A DNA stretch of 64,000 bases from Symsagittifera roscoffensis (taxonomy: Eukaryota; Xenacoelomorpha; Acoela; Convolutidae). Position numbers and translations under genes: made by a program. Where the stretch lies: the NCBI RefSeq assembly GCF_963678635.1, contig NC_087065.1, positions 27,483,254 to 27,547,253 of the forward strand, in the 5' to 3' direction. Under the pieces are notes generated by a model. It was given only the letters and a program-made list of their open reading frames with translations, ran no database searches and was not told the origin of the DNA. This document shows, in pieces, positions 27,241 to 37,400 of this stretch (position 1 is the first letter of the stretch; every line of letters begins with the position of its first letter).

Positions 27241-28650
27241 AAAACTATTTTTTTTTTGAATTTCTTTTAACTCCGTTTTTTTCTGCAGGTGTTAGTTTTC
27301 TCAATCTGGTTGGCTTGATTCCCAACCATCTGACTACTTTTATTCATGTTTTACTTTACTTTGCCCTTCTTTATGAAATTCCAATGGTTGTTTTCGGTTA
27401 CCATGGTAGTTTTCGACCTTCTGATTTGCCTTTATTTTGAAAAATAAAAAATATAAAAAGATTCTGTTCTTCTGTTCCTTTTTGATTGTGATAAGCCAGG
27501 GCGTTGCAATCGAGGTTCTATACTTTTCCCTTGTAAACAACTTTCTTCACAGGGTGACTGAAATTTGAACATCTGCATCTGTACTCATGCCTGCAATTTA
27601 ACGATGTTTTTAAATAATTACACTTGCGTTTAGCCAGGGGTGTTCTGTTAATTTTTTTGTTCATGTTGGTTGTAAAGTTACTAACTCGATTTCACATTAT
27701 CATTTTTTCGTCCTTTTTCTTTTTATTCGACGATTTTGTCTTAAAGCCTTCTTTGGGTCGTTGAAGGAGCAAAAAGGTTTTACCTAAATGTTATGAGGGG
27801 GACTTAAAATTTTCTAATTTAAAATTTTCATTCACGAAGCTCAAGAATCGTTGGCTTCGTGAATGACCGCTATGTTAGTTTTGTTTCGCTGCTTACTTGA
27901 CAGGCAATTGTCTTACCTCGACATGTTTTCTTGAAAGGAATTTTTTCTCAGGACAAATGTAGGAATCTTTTTGGTAGCTTTGGTTGAATTTATTCTACGG
28001 CTTTCTTTTCGTTCAAGACAAAATCTGTCAATTTTTATTCAATATAAAGTCAAAAAAACGTAGGTCGATTGTAGATTCGGTCGATTTTTTTCTCCAGCTT
28101 TCTTCTATATCGTGTGGTACAACTTATTATTTCGGGTATTTTTGCATGCTATGCTTGTTGTATCGCAATTTGTTTCTGTCATATGTATCGCATGTTTTGT
28201 TGATTTTTTTGTCATGCTATGTAGGTGTTGTATCCCAAGTAGTGCGAAGTTTTGCTATGCCTGTCTGTTTTTATTTTTTGATTTATTGGTTTATCTACAA
28301 GTTGATAGTCAGTTATTTTTCTTATATAAGTGGTGCGAAGCTCTGCTTCGCCTCTGTTTTAATATCGAATATGCCTAAGTTATAGTCTTTCGTTAAGATC
28401 CTCTCATCACACCACAAACTAACGATGTCTCAGTTAAAAAACAACTTGATTTTGTTTACTTTTTTGTGGTCGAAACTTTCTGTGCCACTTGTAAAGCTAT
28501 CCTTGGTTCGGTTATTATTTTTTCAAGTTGAATTTCCTCCGTTTTCTTCTTTTTTTATACCAGACTGCTCAGTAAAAGGACCTTTGCAACATCAATTACA
28601 GTTTTCTCTGATGTAATCTCGGAAAACGATTGCGAAACAATGTTTTGTAA
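27241..28650. other. AT-rich non-coding region upstream of the RNF185-like gene
   Basis: Holds hydrophobic, T-rich open frames without protein-like features, the hairpin GCGAAGCTCTGCTTCGC at 28335-28351 with a nearby CTTATATAAG, and an inverted repeat near 27835-27865 (CATTCACGAAGC ... GCTTCGTGAATG). No gene is supported. Confidence 0.4.
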
Positions 28651-28714
28651 ATCAGTAATTTAGATTGAATGAATTATGATATTTCTTTGAAGGTTAGAAT
28701 GAAACAACTTTGAG

Positions 28715-29308
28715 ATGACTTCGGAATACCGCAGGCACGATTCGCCCTCTAGTTCGAATGAAGCCCATACTTCTTCGACAAACAGTGGCGATAGATACCC
28801 CAAGGAAGAAACAAGTAATGGAAATTTTGACTGTAATATTTGCCTTGAAACAGCTAGCAACGCTGTCGTGAGTTTATGTGGGCATCTTTTCTGTTGGCCA
28901 TGTATTCATCAATGGCTCGAGACAAGACCAAATAGGAAGTTATGCCCTGTGTGCAAAGCAGGAATCAGTAAAGAAAATGTCGTTCCCTTATATGGAAGGG
29001 GCTCACAGAGCTCAAGCGGGTCAGCACCGCAAGATCCCCGTGAAACTGTACCTCCTCGACCTCAAGGTCAAAGATCAGAACCCGTCGACAGCTACTCACC
29101 CCTGGGCTTTGGCGGTGACAATGGAGGTGGTTTTCATATGTCTTTCGGCATTGGAGCGTTCCCTTTTGGATTTTTTATGTCAAATTTCAACTTAAATGGC
29201 GCTCAACCGCCCCCAAGTGGTAGTCCACAGCACGAAGAGGAACAATTCCTTGCAAAGATTTTTCTCTGGGTTGCACTTCTGTTTGCACTTTGGCTGCTCA
29301 TATCGTAA
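28715..29308 (+). CDS. RNF185: RNF5/RNF185-type RING-finger E3 ubiquitin ligase, membrane anchored
   Basis: A 197-residue protein in one exon. Family members sit in the ER (and mitochondrial) membrane and ubiquitinate misfolded or regulatory proteins in ER-associated degradation. A C3HC4 RING is complete: C40, C43, C55, H57, C60, C63, C77, C80, within the hallmark [19 protein letters not shown]. It is followed by the family-specific VVPLYGRGS and the Pro-rich [12 protein letters not shown] linker. A hydrophobic [11 protein letters not shown] segment (about 144-154) and a C-terminal membrane span (about 181-197) match the two anchors of RNF5/RNF185. Length fits RNF185 (about 190). The ATG is the first in frame. 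An AATAAA follows at 29533. RNF5 versus RNF185 cannot be settled from this alone; vertebrate orthologues have introns, so a retrocopy is possible. Confidence 0.95.
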   Translation: MTSEYRRHDSPSSSNEAHTSSTNSGDRYPKEETSNGNFDCNICLETASNAVVSLCGHLFCWPCIHQWLETRPNRKLCPVCKAGISKENVVPLYGRGSQSSSGSAPQDPRETVPPRPQGQRSEPVDSYSPLGFGGDNGGGFHMSFGIGAFPFGFFMSNFNLNGAQPPPSGSPQHEEEQFLAKIFLWVALLFALWLLIS

Positions 29309-29532
29309 ATTAGTCAATCAATATAATGGCCATGTACGATTCAAATTATTTATGTAATATATTGCAGTTATGAGTGAAATGACATATGCATCAACTGATT
29401 TAATTAGTTAATTTTCTGATGATTTCGCTTTTGGAAAATAAGGCTAGCTTAAGTTATCTCTGTTTCATAGGAAATTTTTGGAAATTTTAAAAGAAACTGG
29501 GCAAATTTTAAAAACTGTTGATATATTGATTC

Positions 29533-29538
29533 AATAAA
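29533..29538 (+). promoter_or_regulatory. Polyadenylation signal (AATAAA) of the RNF185-like gene
   Basis: First AATAAA downstream of the stop codon on the coding strand, about 225 bases after it, in AT-rich 3' UTR-like sequence. Confidence 0.5.
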
Positions 29539-29559
29539 TGAACAAAAATAGTTTCTTCT

Positions 29560-31059
29560 TACTCCATGCGATCAGAAATTTGTTTTGCAAACGCGAGAAT
29601 CTTATTAGATTTGCAGTTTTTCGTTCGGCTTAATTCTGGTCGACTTAGTTGATGTTTTTTTCCCACTCAGCAACTGAGGCAACTGAATTTTGGTCCTAGC
29701 CGTTGTATCAACTGTTGATTCGAAGCCTGAGCAAAATGGTTGGAGCGCTGTGTCTTTTGGGTTTTGTCTTATGTCTGTTAAGGCTACTAAATGTCAATTT
29801 AAAAGCCTAGAATTATTTTTTCATAAGCACGGGTGTTGCAACCGGGTACTAGACTTTTCCCCATTAAAAAAATTAATAGCAAGATTTCGCGCGGCTTTAG
29901 TGTTTTTATCGGCTTAATTTCCCTAGCATGGACTCTTCTCGCAGGTTGTTTTCGTTTTGAGGAGTTTTGATTGTATTTTTTTTGAAAATATTTTGGATGA
30001 AAATTTTACAGTTGGGAAAAGTTTTTTTTATTTTAGAATTTTTTGCTTCGTCGAATAACTTGCAAGCGGTATCATTTCGGAATGTATACTTCTTCTTGTA
30101 CAAAAACTTGTCCGATAGAATCATCGAATCATTTTCTGAATTATGCACCACCGAACTATGGCCAAGTGTTGAGCAAAATACAATATTTCAAAGAGCACTG
30201 GTTCATCATTGATTTTAGTTTTACATTGAATCCCTACCAGACGTGATTATCTGTGGAGAAAAAGTTTCTGGCTGATTCAAACAGCGTTCTTTAAGTTTAA
30301 TTCGGCTCACTGAATCTCTATTATTCCAAACTTTGTTGTTATACCTAATCCCGTTTGTTACAGGCTCAATTTTATGAACGTCGATTAATTTGCAAAACAA
30401 GTTTTCGAATCATCTTCAATTTTAGCTCTTAAAGATATATATTTTCACATTTGTGGTAAACACAAGTTATCGATATTTAAGCATACAACATTTCTTGAGT
30501 GTCGGATATCATTTGTGTTTCATTTTGCGCGCAAAATGCAATTTATTTTGTTTTGAAAAGTAGTTCAGTATTTTTTTAAAGCACTTCTATATTGTCAAAA
30601 AAAATTGTTTTAATAACATGTTTATCAATGAATTTTTGTATTAAATGTAGTGTATATAGTACCTACAATTTTTTAGTACTAATTTTCCCCGGCTTAATAT
30701 CCGGGTTTTTTCAAATGCAGTTTTTATGATTTATAACACTTTTTCAGGATCGTAATTTCCAAAAAATGGTCTTATTTATTATCTTTTTAAATGCGGGCTT
30801 CACTCTCTCGCCATGGTTAAGCTTTTCCAACGTATTATTTTTGCATGCTTAAAAGAATTTTTTCATGTTTTAGCTATATTGTATATTGCAATGGTTAAAT
30901 TTTTTTTTTCGATTTTCTTGTTTGAATTCAGTGTTTATTTCACCAAGTTTGCAATTAGCAAAGCAATAGTGGGATGCGGTCAGGTTTTCCCTGGGTATTG
31001 TGATTTTGGCCTCCATATATGAATAACCAAATCCTTTTAGCTTACGAGATTCGGCAATT
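29560..31059. other. AT-rich intergenic region, short dispersed repeat only
   Basis: One copy of a short dispersed repeat lies near 29815-29870 (AAGCACGGGTGTTGCAACCG, then TACTAGACTTTTCCC); relatives occur near 24280-24330 and 27490-27535. Nothing else is recognised. Confidence 0.45.
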
Positions 31060-31960
31060 TTCGAGTTTTTTCAAAAATTCTAGAAGTTTTAATTTAAAAA
31101 TTTATCTGAAAATTTGAAATCTCAATCATGTAGTTGGAAACTGTGAGGATACTCCCAGGGGTTGCGAATTGTGCCTCGAAATATTACTGCTCAAGTCCAT
31201 GTAGTTTTCGAGATATGAGGTTTTTTGTGATTTTTTCAAAAAGTTTTCAGAAAACTCAAATTTAATTTTTTTCTTCAAAATTTGGAGTTACCAACTCTGT
31301 ATAGGGGGCTTTCAGAGTATTCTAAGGGGTTGCAAATCGTGCCTCCAAATACGTCTGCTCAAATCTTGTTAGTTTTCCAGAAACGACGGTTTTTTGTGAT
31401 TTTTTCAAAAAAAGTTTCAGAAAACTTAAGTTAACTTTTTTCAAAATTTGAATTTCGTAATTCTGTAGTTGCGGGATGTCAGTGTACTCGCAGGAGTTCC
31501 GAATATTGCCTCCAAATGAGGTTACTCAAATCTGTATAGTTTTTGAGATATGACGTTTTTTTTCAAAAAGTTCTCAGAAAACTCAATTTTATTTTTTTTT
31601 TCAAATTTCCAACTCTAGTTGGGGACTGTCAGGTACTCTCAGGGGTTGCGAATCTTGCCTCCTATTCTCACTTCTCAAATCTTTGTAGTTTTCGAGATAT
31701 GACGTTTTTTGTGATTTTTCAAAAAGTTTTCAGAAATTCCTAACCTTTTAGTTGGGGGCCGTCCGAGGTTTCAAGTTTCCGAAATGTGACGGTTCTCTGT
31801 TCATTTTATTTTTTTTTCAAAGAAATTATTTGTATAAAATTTCAAAAATATTTATGGTTTTTCAGAGTTTGAATTCAAAAAAAACTTAAACCTTGCAAAA
31901 TTTGCAACTACCAACCGTGTAATTGGATGGTGCTAGGGTACACTCAAAGGATGTACATCT
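31060..31960. repeat. Degenerate tandem repeat, unit about 150-168 bp, 4-5 copies
   Basis: Each unit contains TAGTTTTCGAGATATGACG (near 31201, 31369, 31536 and 31687), then a TTTTTTGTGATTTTTTCAAAA / TTTTCAGAAAACTC stretch, a TTGGGGGCTGTCAG-like stretch and AGGGGTTGCGAAT. Copies have diverged considerably, so the array is old. No coding content. Confidence 0.8.
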
Positions 31961-32525
31961 AGATGTTCATAATAATTAGCTAATACTATGACGTTAGAAA
32001 TTTAAACAAAATATGACGTTAGAAATTAAAACACAATACATAGTTCAATTAGCCGATAACAATTTTGTCGAATTTCGGTTTTTACGGTTGCCGATGGGAG
32101 CGCTTTGCGCGCGTCGCCTCTTTGTGGCCACCACTGACTCTAATTTTGTTTAAAGCCCTACCTTATGTCACTATTAATTTGGCCTATACATAATCTTATA
32201 AGCGAAAGGTATAAATCGGATCTTTGCCCTAGTTTTAGAAAAATTTCGGATGTTTGTCCTAGTAAAGCTGTTTCTCGAATCTTTGCTACACTTTTTGGGG
32301 TTTTTCGGATGTATGCCCTGTGTGCCCCTTTAATATGATATCCTATTCCTAAAGATTTATTTTTTTTCTTAATTTTTTGCATGGAATAAACATCTCAGGA
32401 GTTCCGAATACGTTATGAGAAAATGCGCGACATGAAAGGATCCGTCGGTAATTTTAAAATAGGGAAGCAAGGCAAATGATATACGGGTGTATAGCTCGGG
32501 AAAATTTCAGATCGGATGTTTTAAA

Positions 32526-33446
32526 ATGTCTATTTGTGATAAAGTTTGTGCAGGAGTTCCCATAAAAAAATTGATTAATAGAACGGTTTCTAAAGATAAT
32601 TTGAACGAAATTTCACAATTTATTGATGCAAATTTGATATGGCGTAAATATCAACCACGACTCTTTTTGGAAAACTTGATGACTATTACAAAATTAGCGG
32701 AAGACGCGAATATGACGGAAGATATTGAGCCAATATACAACGCTATTGGTGAACTGCTTATTTTGCCTCGGGAAAATGATTATTTTTGCATTTATAATCC
32801 GAGCAGAAACTGCTGTTGTCGTATAGTTACTCAAGAAAATTCGAGAGAATTAAAACACGGAACAACTGGACTTTTTTCTTGGCCGGCGGCAATCTCTCTT
32901 GTTCGAAACTTGGACTTTCTCAATTTCCGAGAATTAATCGAAGGCAAAATTGTCGCTGAGTTGGGTTGCGGAGTTGGCCTACTTGGGTTATCGTGTCTGA
33001 TTTTTTGTCAGCCCAAGAATTTCATTTTCACCGATCATTCACATGAAGTATTACAAAAGGTTGAACTTAATCTTTCACTGAATATTTCGGATTGTGATTT
33101 GAGATGTACCAGACACGAATTTATTGGAGATAATTATGAGATTGACTGCATTGACTTTTGCGAACATGATGTTGCAGTTATTGATGCAGATGTTTTAGTT
33201 GGGAGCGACATAGTTTTCGACCCTAATATGGTTCCACCGCTTTGTGGCTACCTGAATTCATTTTTGATTTCTGGATCAGACAGGAAATGTTTCATTGCGT
33301 GCACTGTGAGGGCTCAAGAAACTTTCGATCTGTTTCTCGATGGGTTATCGTCTTGTAAGCTGAATACTGAAATAGTTGAGCTGAAAGACGATAATAGCGA
33401 GCAGGATATTAAATTATTAATTATTTCAATTAAATCTGTTAATTAA
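32526..33446 (+). CDS. EEF2KMT: FAM86-type protein-lysine methyltransferase (EEF2KMT-like)
   Basis: A 306-residue class I SAM-dependent methyltransferase of family 16. The vertebrate orthologue EEF2KMT (FAM86A) trimethylates a lysine of elongation factor 2 in the cytoplasm. Evidence: the TTGLFSWPAA entry motif (about 114-122), SAM-binding motif I VAELGCGVGLLGL (143-155), the IFTDHSHEVL acidic motif II, and VLVGSDIVFDP (223-233) at the post-II position, followed by the FIACTVRAQETFDLFL strand-helix typical of FAM86. The N-terminal 100 residues show the FAM86 helical region (LFLENLMTITKL...IEPIYNAIGELL). I chose the first ATG at 32526; the frame is open upstream to a TTTCAG just before, so a short upstream exon may exist. 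Related lysine methyltransferases (METTL21/METTL18) fit less well. Confidence 0.85.
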   Translation: MSICDKVCAGVPIKKLINRTVSKDNLNEISQFIDANLIWRKYQPRLFLENLMTITKLAEDANMTEDIEPIYNAIGELLILPRENDYFCIYNPSRNCCCRIVTQENSRELKHGTTGLFSWPAAISLVRNLDFLNFRELIEGKIVAELGCGVGLLGLSCLIFCQPKNFIFTDHSHEVLQKVELNLSLNISDCDLRCTRHEFIGDNYEIDCIDFCEHDVAVIDADVLVGSDIVFDPNMVPPLCGYLNSFLISGSDRKCFIACTVRAQETFDLFLDGLSSCKLNTEIVELKDDNSEQDIKLLIISIKSVN

Positions 33447-33730
33447 TCTATAAAAATATGTTCGAATAGTTTTTAAGAGGAAATAGTGAATGAAAGATCG
33501 TTATTTCTTTTATTCACAAACAAGCTGAGATTCTTGAACCTATGAAAAACAGGAAGATAAGATATGGAATTTGATGCAGCTTGTTCTATAAGATACTCAC
33601 TCGAGTGAAATCAAATATTCTTTTTTTTCCTTTTATGTGTTAGCAGGCTGGCAACTTGGTCTATATTTATAGACTGGTTAATAAAAATCATTATTTGGTC
33701 TATAATTTTTTTGAAATCTGTTTTTTGTAG

Positions 33731-33975
33731 AGATCCCCCTCATGGGTTCGTCCCCCTCCCGACCCTTTGTACTATTTTGAGATATCCATTTTTGGCTGAC
33801 TGGCCCTAAAGTTTTTCTTAAAGTGCCTTCGGCGCCAAAATAGACTAGTTTTGAGAAGCGCGCGCCGAAAAAACGTGATTTTTTTTGTCAACATTTTCCA
33901 AAAATATCTCAAAAACGCCTTTTATTTTAAAAATTCGCCTGCGTCGCGGAAAATTTGGTCAAAAATACCGTTAAG
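33731..33975 (+). mobile_element. Decayed copy of the hAT-like MITE
   Basis: Shares with 38480-38901 the ordered blocks CCCGACCCTTTGTACTATTTT, GCCTTCGGCGCCAA, GCGCGCGCC and CGCCTGCGTCGCGGAAAATTT. Both terminal inverted repeats are lost. Confidence 0.75.
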
Positions 33976-34443
33976 TTTTAACGTTTCTTGAAGGTCTACA
34001 TCTTTTTGAGAAACTAGTGACCAGCCTGTGTGTTAGACTAATTTCAGCTTTTGTTGATAAAAAAACTTCACAGAAAAGGTAGCTATTCCCAACATGAACA
34101 AAGTGAAATGCTGGGTTAAAAAGCTCGAATGATCGAAAAAGGCATATTGAATAACATGCTGTATATAATAATAATATATTGTGTGATATAATAATCTGAT
34201 ATATATTTTGGGAATCATTTGAGTTACTCAAGCACAATAAATGAAAACGGAAAGAGAAAATTTAAATTAAAATGAAAAAAATGAAGTTTTTAGATGATCA
34301 CGAAAAGAGCAAATAAAAAAATTCGCATTTTATCAGTTAAATAATTTTCTTGAGCCTCATGTTTTCAGTTGAACGGTTTTAAACCGTATTCATGTTTTTC
34401 AGATAACCTTTAGTGTATCGTCACGTTCATTTCTGCAGAAATA
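33976..34443. other. Short AT-rich region immediately upstream of MYCBP
   Basis: Should hold the MYCBP promoter and 5' UTR. No TATA box or initiator is clear to me; the first coding exon is preceded by TTCTGCAGAAATA. Confidence 0.35.
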
Positions 34444-37400
34444 ATGGCAACTTATAAGGTAATTTCCTTAACCTCCTAGTATTTTTAGTTGTAATAGCGA
34501 CGAAGCCGTTTTTGATTTAAATTGCGGTAAATTTAACTGTTAATTTTTATCTTAGACGACAAAAGAATTTCTTGAGGTTTGGTTTTCTTTATCACACTTT
34601 CTGTTCCTTTGAGTTTTTGCTCCGTTTTCATGCAAATTGATCCCAATGATAATGAAAAAGATCCCATGCATATTCTGAAATTGATAAAGTAAAAAACCGA
34701 GGTGATCTCAAGTAAATGTATCGGAGCTATGATTGGTGGGAAATTATGGCATATCTTGCGCTGTGATTCGTTGATAAAACCAGCTCAGTTGACCCGATTG
34801 GATTGTTGCTTTTTCTAGGCAGCAGAATCGAAGAGGGAGGAGTTCAGAAGGTACCTGGAGAAGTGTGGGGTGCTAGACAATCTGACCAAGGTGCTAGTGG
34901 CACTCTACGAGGAGCCAGAGAAACCCAACGACGCCCTCTCATTTATCAAACAACACATGACTGCCGGTGAGAAAAGCAGGCTCGGATTATTTTGACCGAA
35001 TCTTTGGTTTTCTATGGAGTTAAGAAACAGCATTGAAATAACAGTGTTGAAATTTGTTAAAACTATGATCAATTAAGTTTTCAAGTTTTGCTTACTGCAA
35101 TGTAGCTTTATTATAAAGCTACTTCTTGGAGTGCAGTTTCATAATTGTAGTGCTGATTACACTAGCCGACTTTAGCGAGCGTTAGTGTTATACTACGTCT
35201 ATTCTTTTTTTCTAACCTTAGTCGCAAATATTGGTGCCACTTTTTTGGGCACCTTTTCGGCGTATTGATAGCATGTGCTTTGAAATTCGAATAGTAATAG
35301 GTTAACACATGTGATGCTTTTTAAATTTATCAAATGAACCTAACAATGATAAAAAACTCGATTTCAGAAGTATTCTAACTCAATATATCTCACAATTTTT
35401 TGAAATGAATATTTCATACCTAATGTGGTTTTATGCATTCCAATTTTTTACATGCAAAATTGGTGCTGATGTCTTCAGTTTGTTATAATCCAAACTATTA
35501 CTTGCAAAATTGTGTCTATTTGTATTTGGTGCCACTTTTGCTGCATTGCATTGGCAATTTGTTAGCATATGTAGCTACTTTATTTGCGACTAGTGCTTGC
35601 CTGTTGTTAAGTCTTTGTGTGCGAGAGGGCAGGGCGTGAGAAGCCCATACATAGCAAAATTTTTCTAATTCGAGGCTTATTTATACTTTTTCTTTTTGCA
35701 CTTTATAGAGCTGCTTTTTTGTCGTGTTCTCGCTTGTGTTGCGAAGCGCATCTTCATCTCTGTTTTTAAATTATCTCTACAAAATGCGTGAAACGTTTAA
35801 AATTGTTTTTCAGTAAAGTTTTATTGTTTTATTGTATTGTAAAATTGACATATTTTGGCTATCAAACAAATATAGTTTATACAATTTTTTGGAGATCATA
35901 CCCTTCTTATACTTTTTTGGGCTATGTAAGAAGATCACTTTGATATAGTTTTAGCAGTAACTGACCCGGTATCTGTAGTGTAACTTTTGATTGACCGAAA
36001 AGGACAAAAATGGTCCATTTTTGATGTAAATTTTCAAGTTCGAATTTGGCAAAACAAATTGCATTATATTAATTTTTAAGCGGAAGTTTCAAGCGGAATT
36101 TATCTTCATCATTTTTCACCCAAATTTCCACCCAATTGCAGAAAAATGCGTTGTAAATTCCAAGTTTTATGCGTGTATGCTAATTCGAATAAAAAACTCG
36201 AAGAATACACTTGTAGTGGTATTAATTTAATCACTGAAGGCTTTGAGATTTAGTACCTGTCCGGGTAGTTGGCAATGTAAATTTATCAATCATATTTTTA
36301 AAAAAGACTTTCAGTACATAAATGAGTGTGTTGTGCTTGCTAGGAGGCCCAGAGACTGCCGATGTTGAGGCTTTGAGACTGGAGAATGGTGAATTGCAGA
36401 AGAAGAACGAGGAATTGGAGCAGACAGTACAGGAACTCAAACAACAGGTAGCTTCTCATTTTTTTTAAAGTTAATTAGCGAAGTGAAGACAATTAAATTG
36501 GTCGAATTGATTTTTTCAGGAAAATCTTAAATTTGTTTGTTCTGCTTATTTTTTGCAGTTTGACTTTTGATTTCTTTTTAAGTTCAGTTAATTTGCTTTG
36601 CAAACTCAACTATCAAACATTGAACTTGTAATTGTCACGAAAAACGTGATAGTTTTATAGTTTCGAATTGGTTTTTAATTGTTAGGTTTTCCGGCGGAAT
36701 CAAAAATACTTATTGCTACAGTTTTCTCAAATTGGGTTTGTAAAATCAAAAAGTGTCAATCATAAGTTATTTTGGGTAAGAGCAGTCAAATTGGGGAGAA
36801 ACTTTGTATTCGGAGGGCGGATTTTCTGAGCTCTCCCAAATTACCATTAAGACCCTATGTTGACCAAATTTTCTGCGACGCAGGCAAGTTTTGAAAAAAA
36901 ACATGCCAAAACGATTAAAAATTTGACCAAAAACTCACGTTTTTCGGCGCGCGCTCCCTCAAAATTAGTAGTTTTTGGTGGTAAAGGCGCCTGAGAAAAA
37001 TTTTTGGGTCGGTCAGCCAAAATTATCTCAAAACAGTACAAAGGGGGATCCTTTGGGTCGGCTGGGGGTCTCTGAGGGAAGGCCGTACGTCCAAACCCCC
37101 CCTCCCCCCTCAAATCCGCCCCTGGTTGCCTCATAGTCGAGAAAAAACCGATTTGAATTTTTTGTATTAGTTTCAGGCGAAGTAAAGCAATCCAATAACG
37201 TTTGTTGGATAATAGTTGGTTGGATGATAACTTAAATTACGAAAGCAAGATTTTAGCATTGCCTTGGCTCAAAATCTAAAAAGGTTTTAAATTTAATAAG
37301 CAAAATTTAGAAAGCTCTGTAGAAAGTTTTCAGAAATATTTTATTTGTTCGTTTTTTTGTTTTTCACTTTGAAGACAACTATCGTTGAGTATGCCTATTT

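Noticed and set aside
27984-28385. 133-codon hydrophobic ORF (and a frame-shifted twin)
   Set aside because: T-rich sequence yields hydrophobic residues in any frame; no start context, motif or repeat conservation.
36847-37134. 95-codon minus-strand ORF in MYCBP intron 3
   Set aside because: Lies within the inverted MITE copy; composition follows the MITE's GC-rich blocks.
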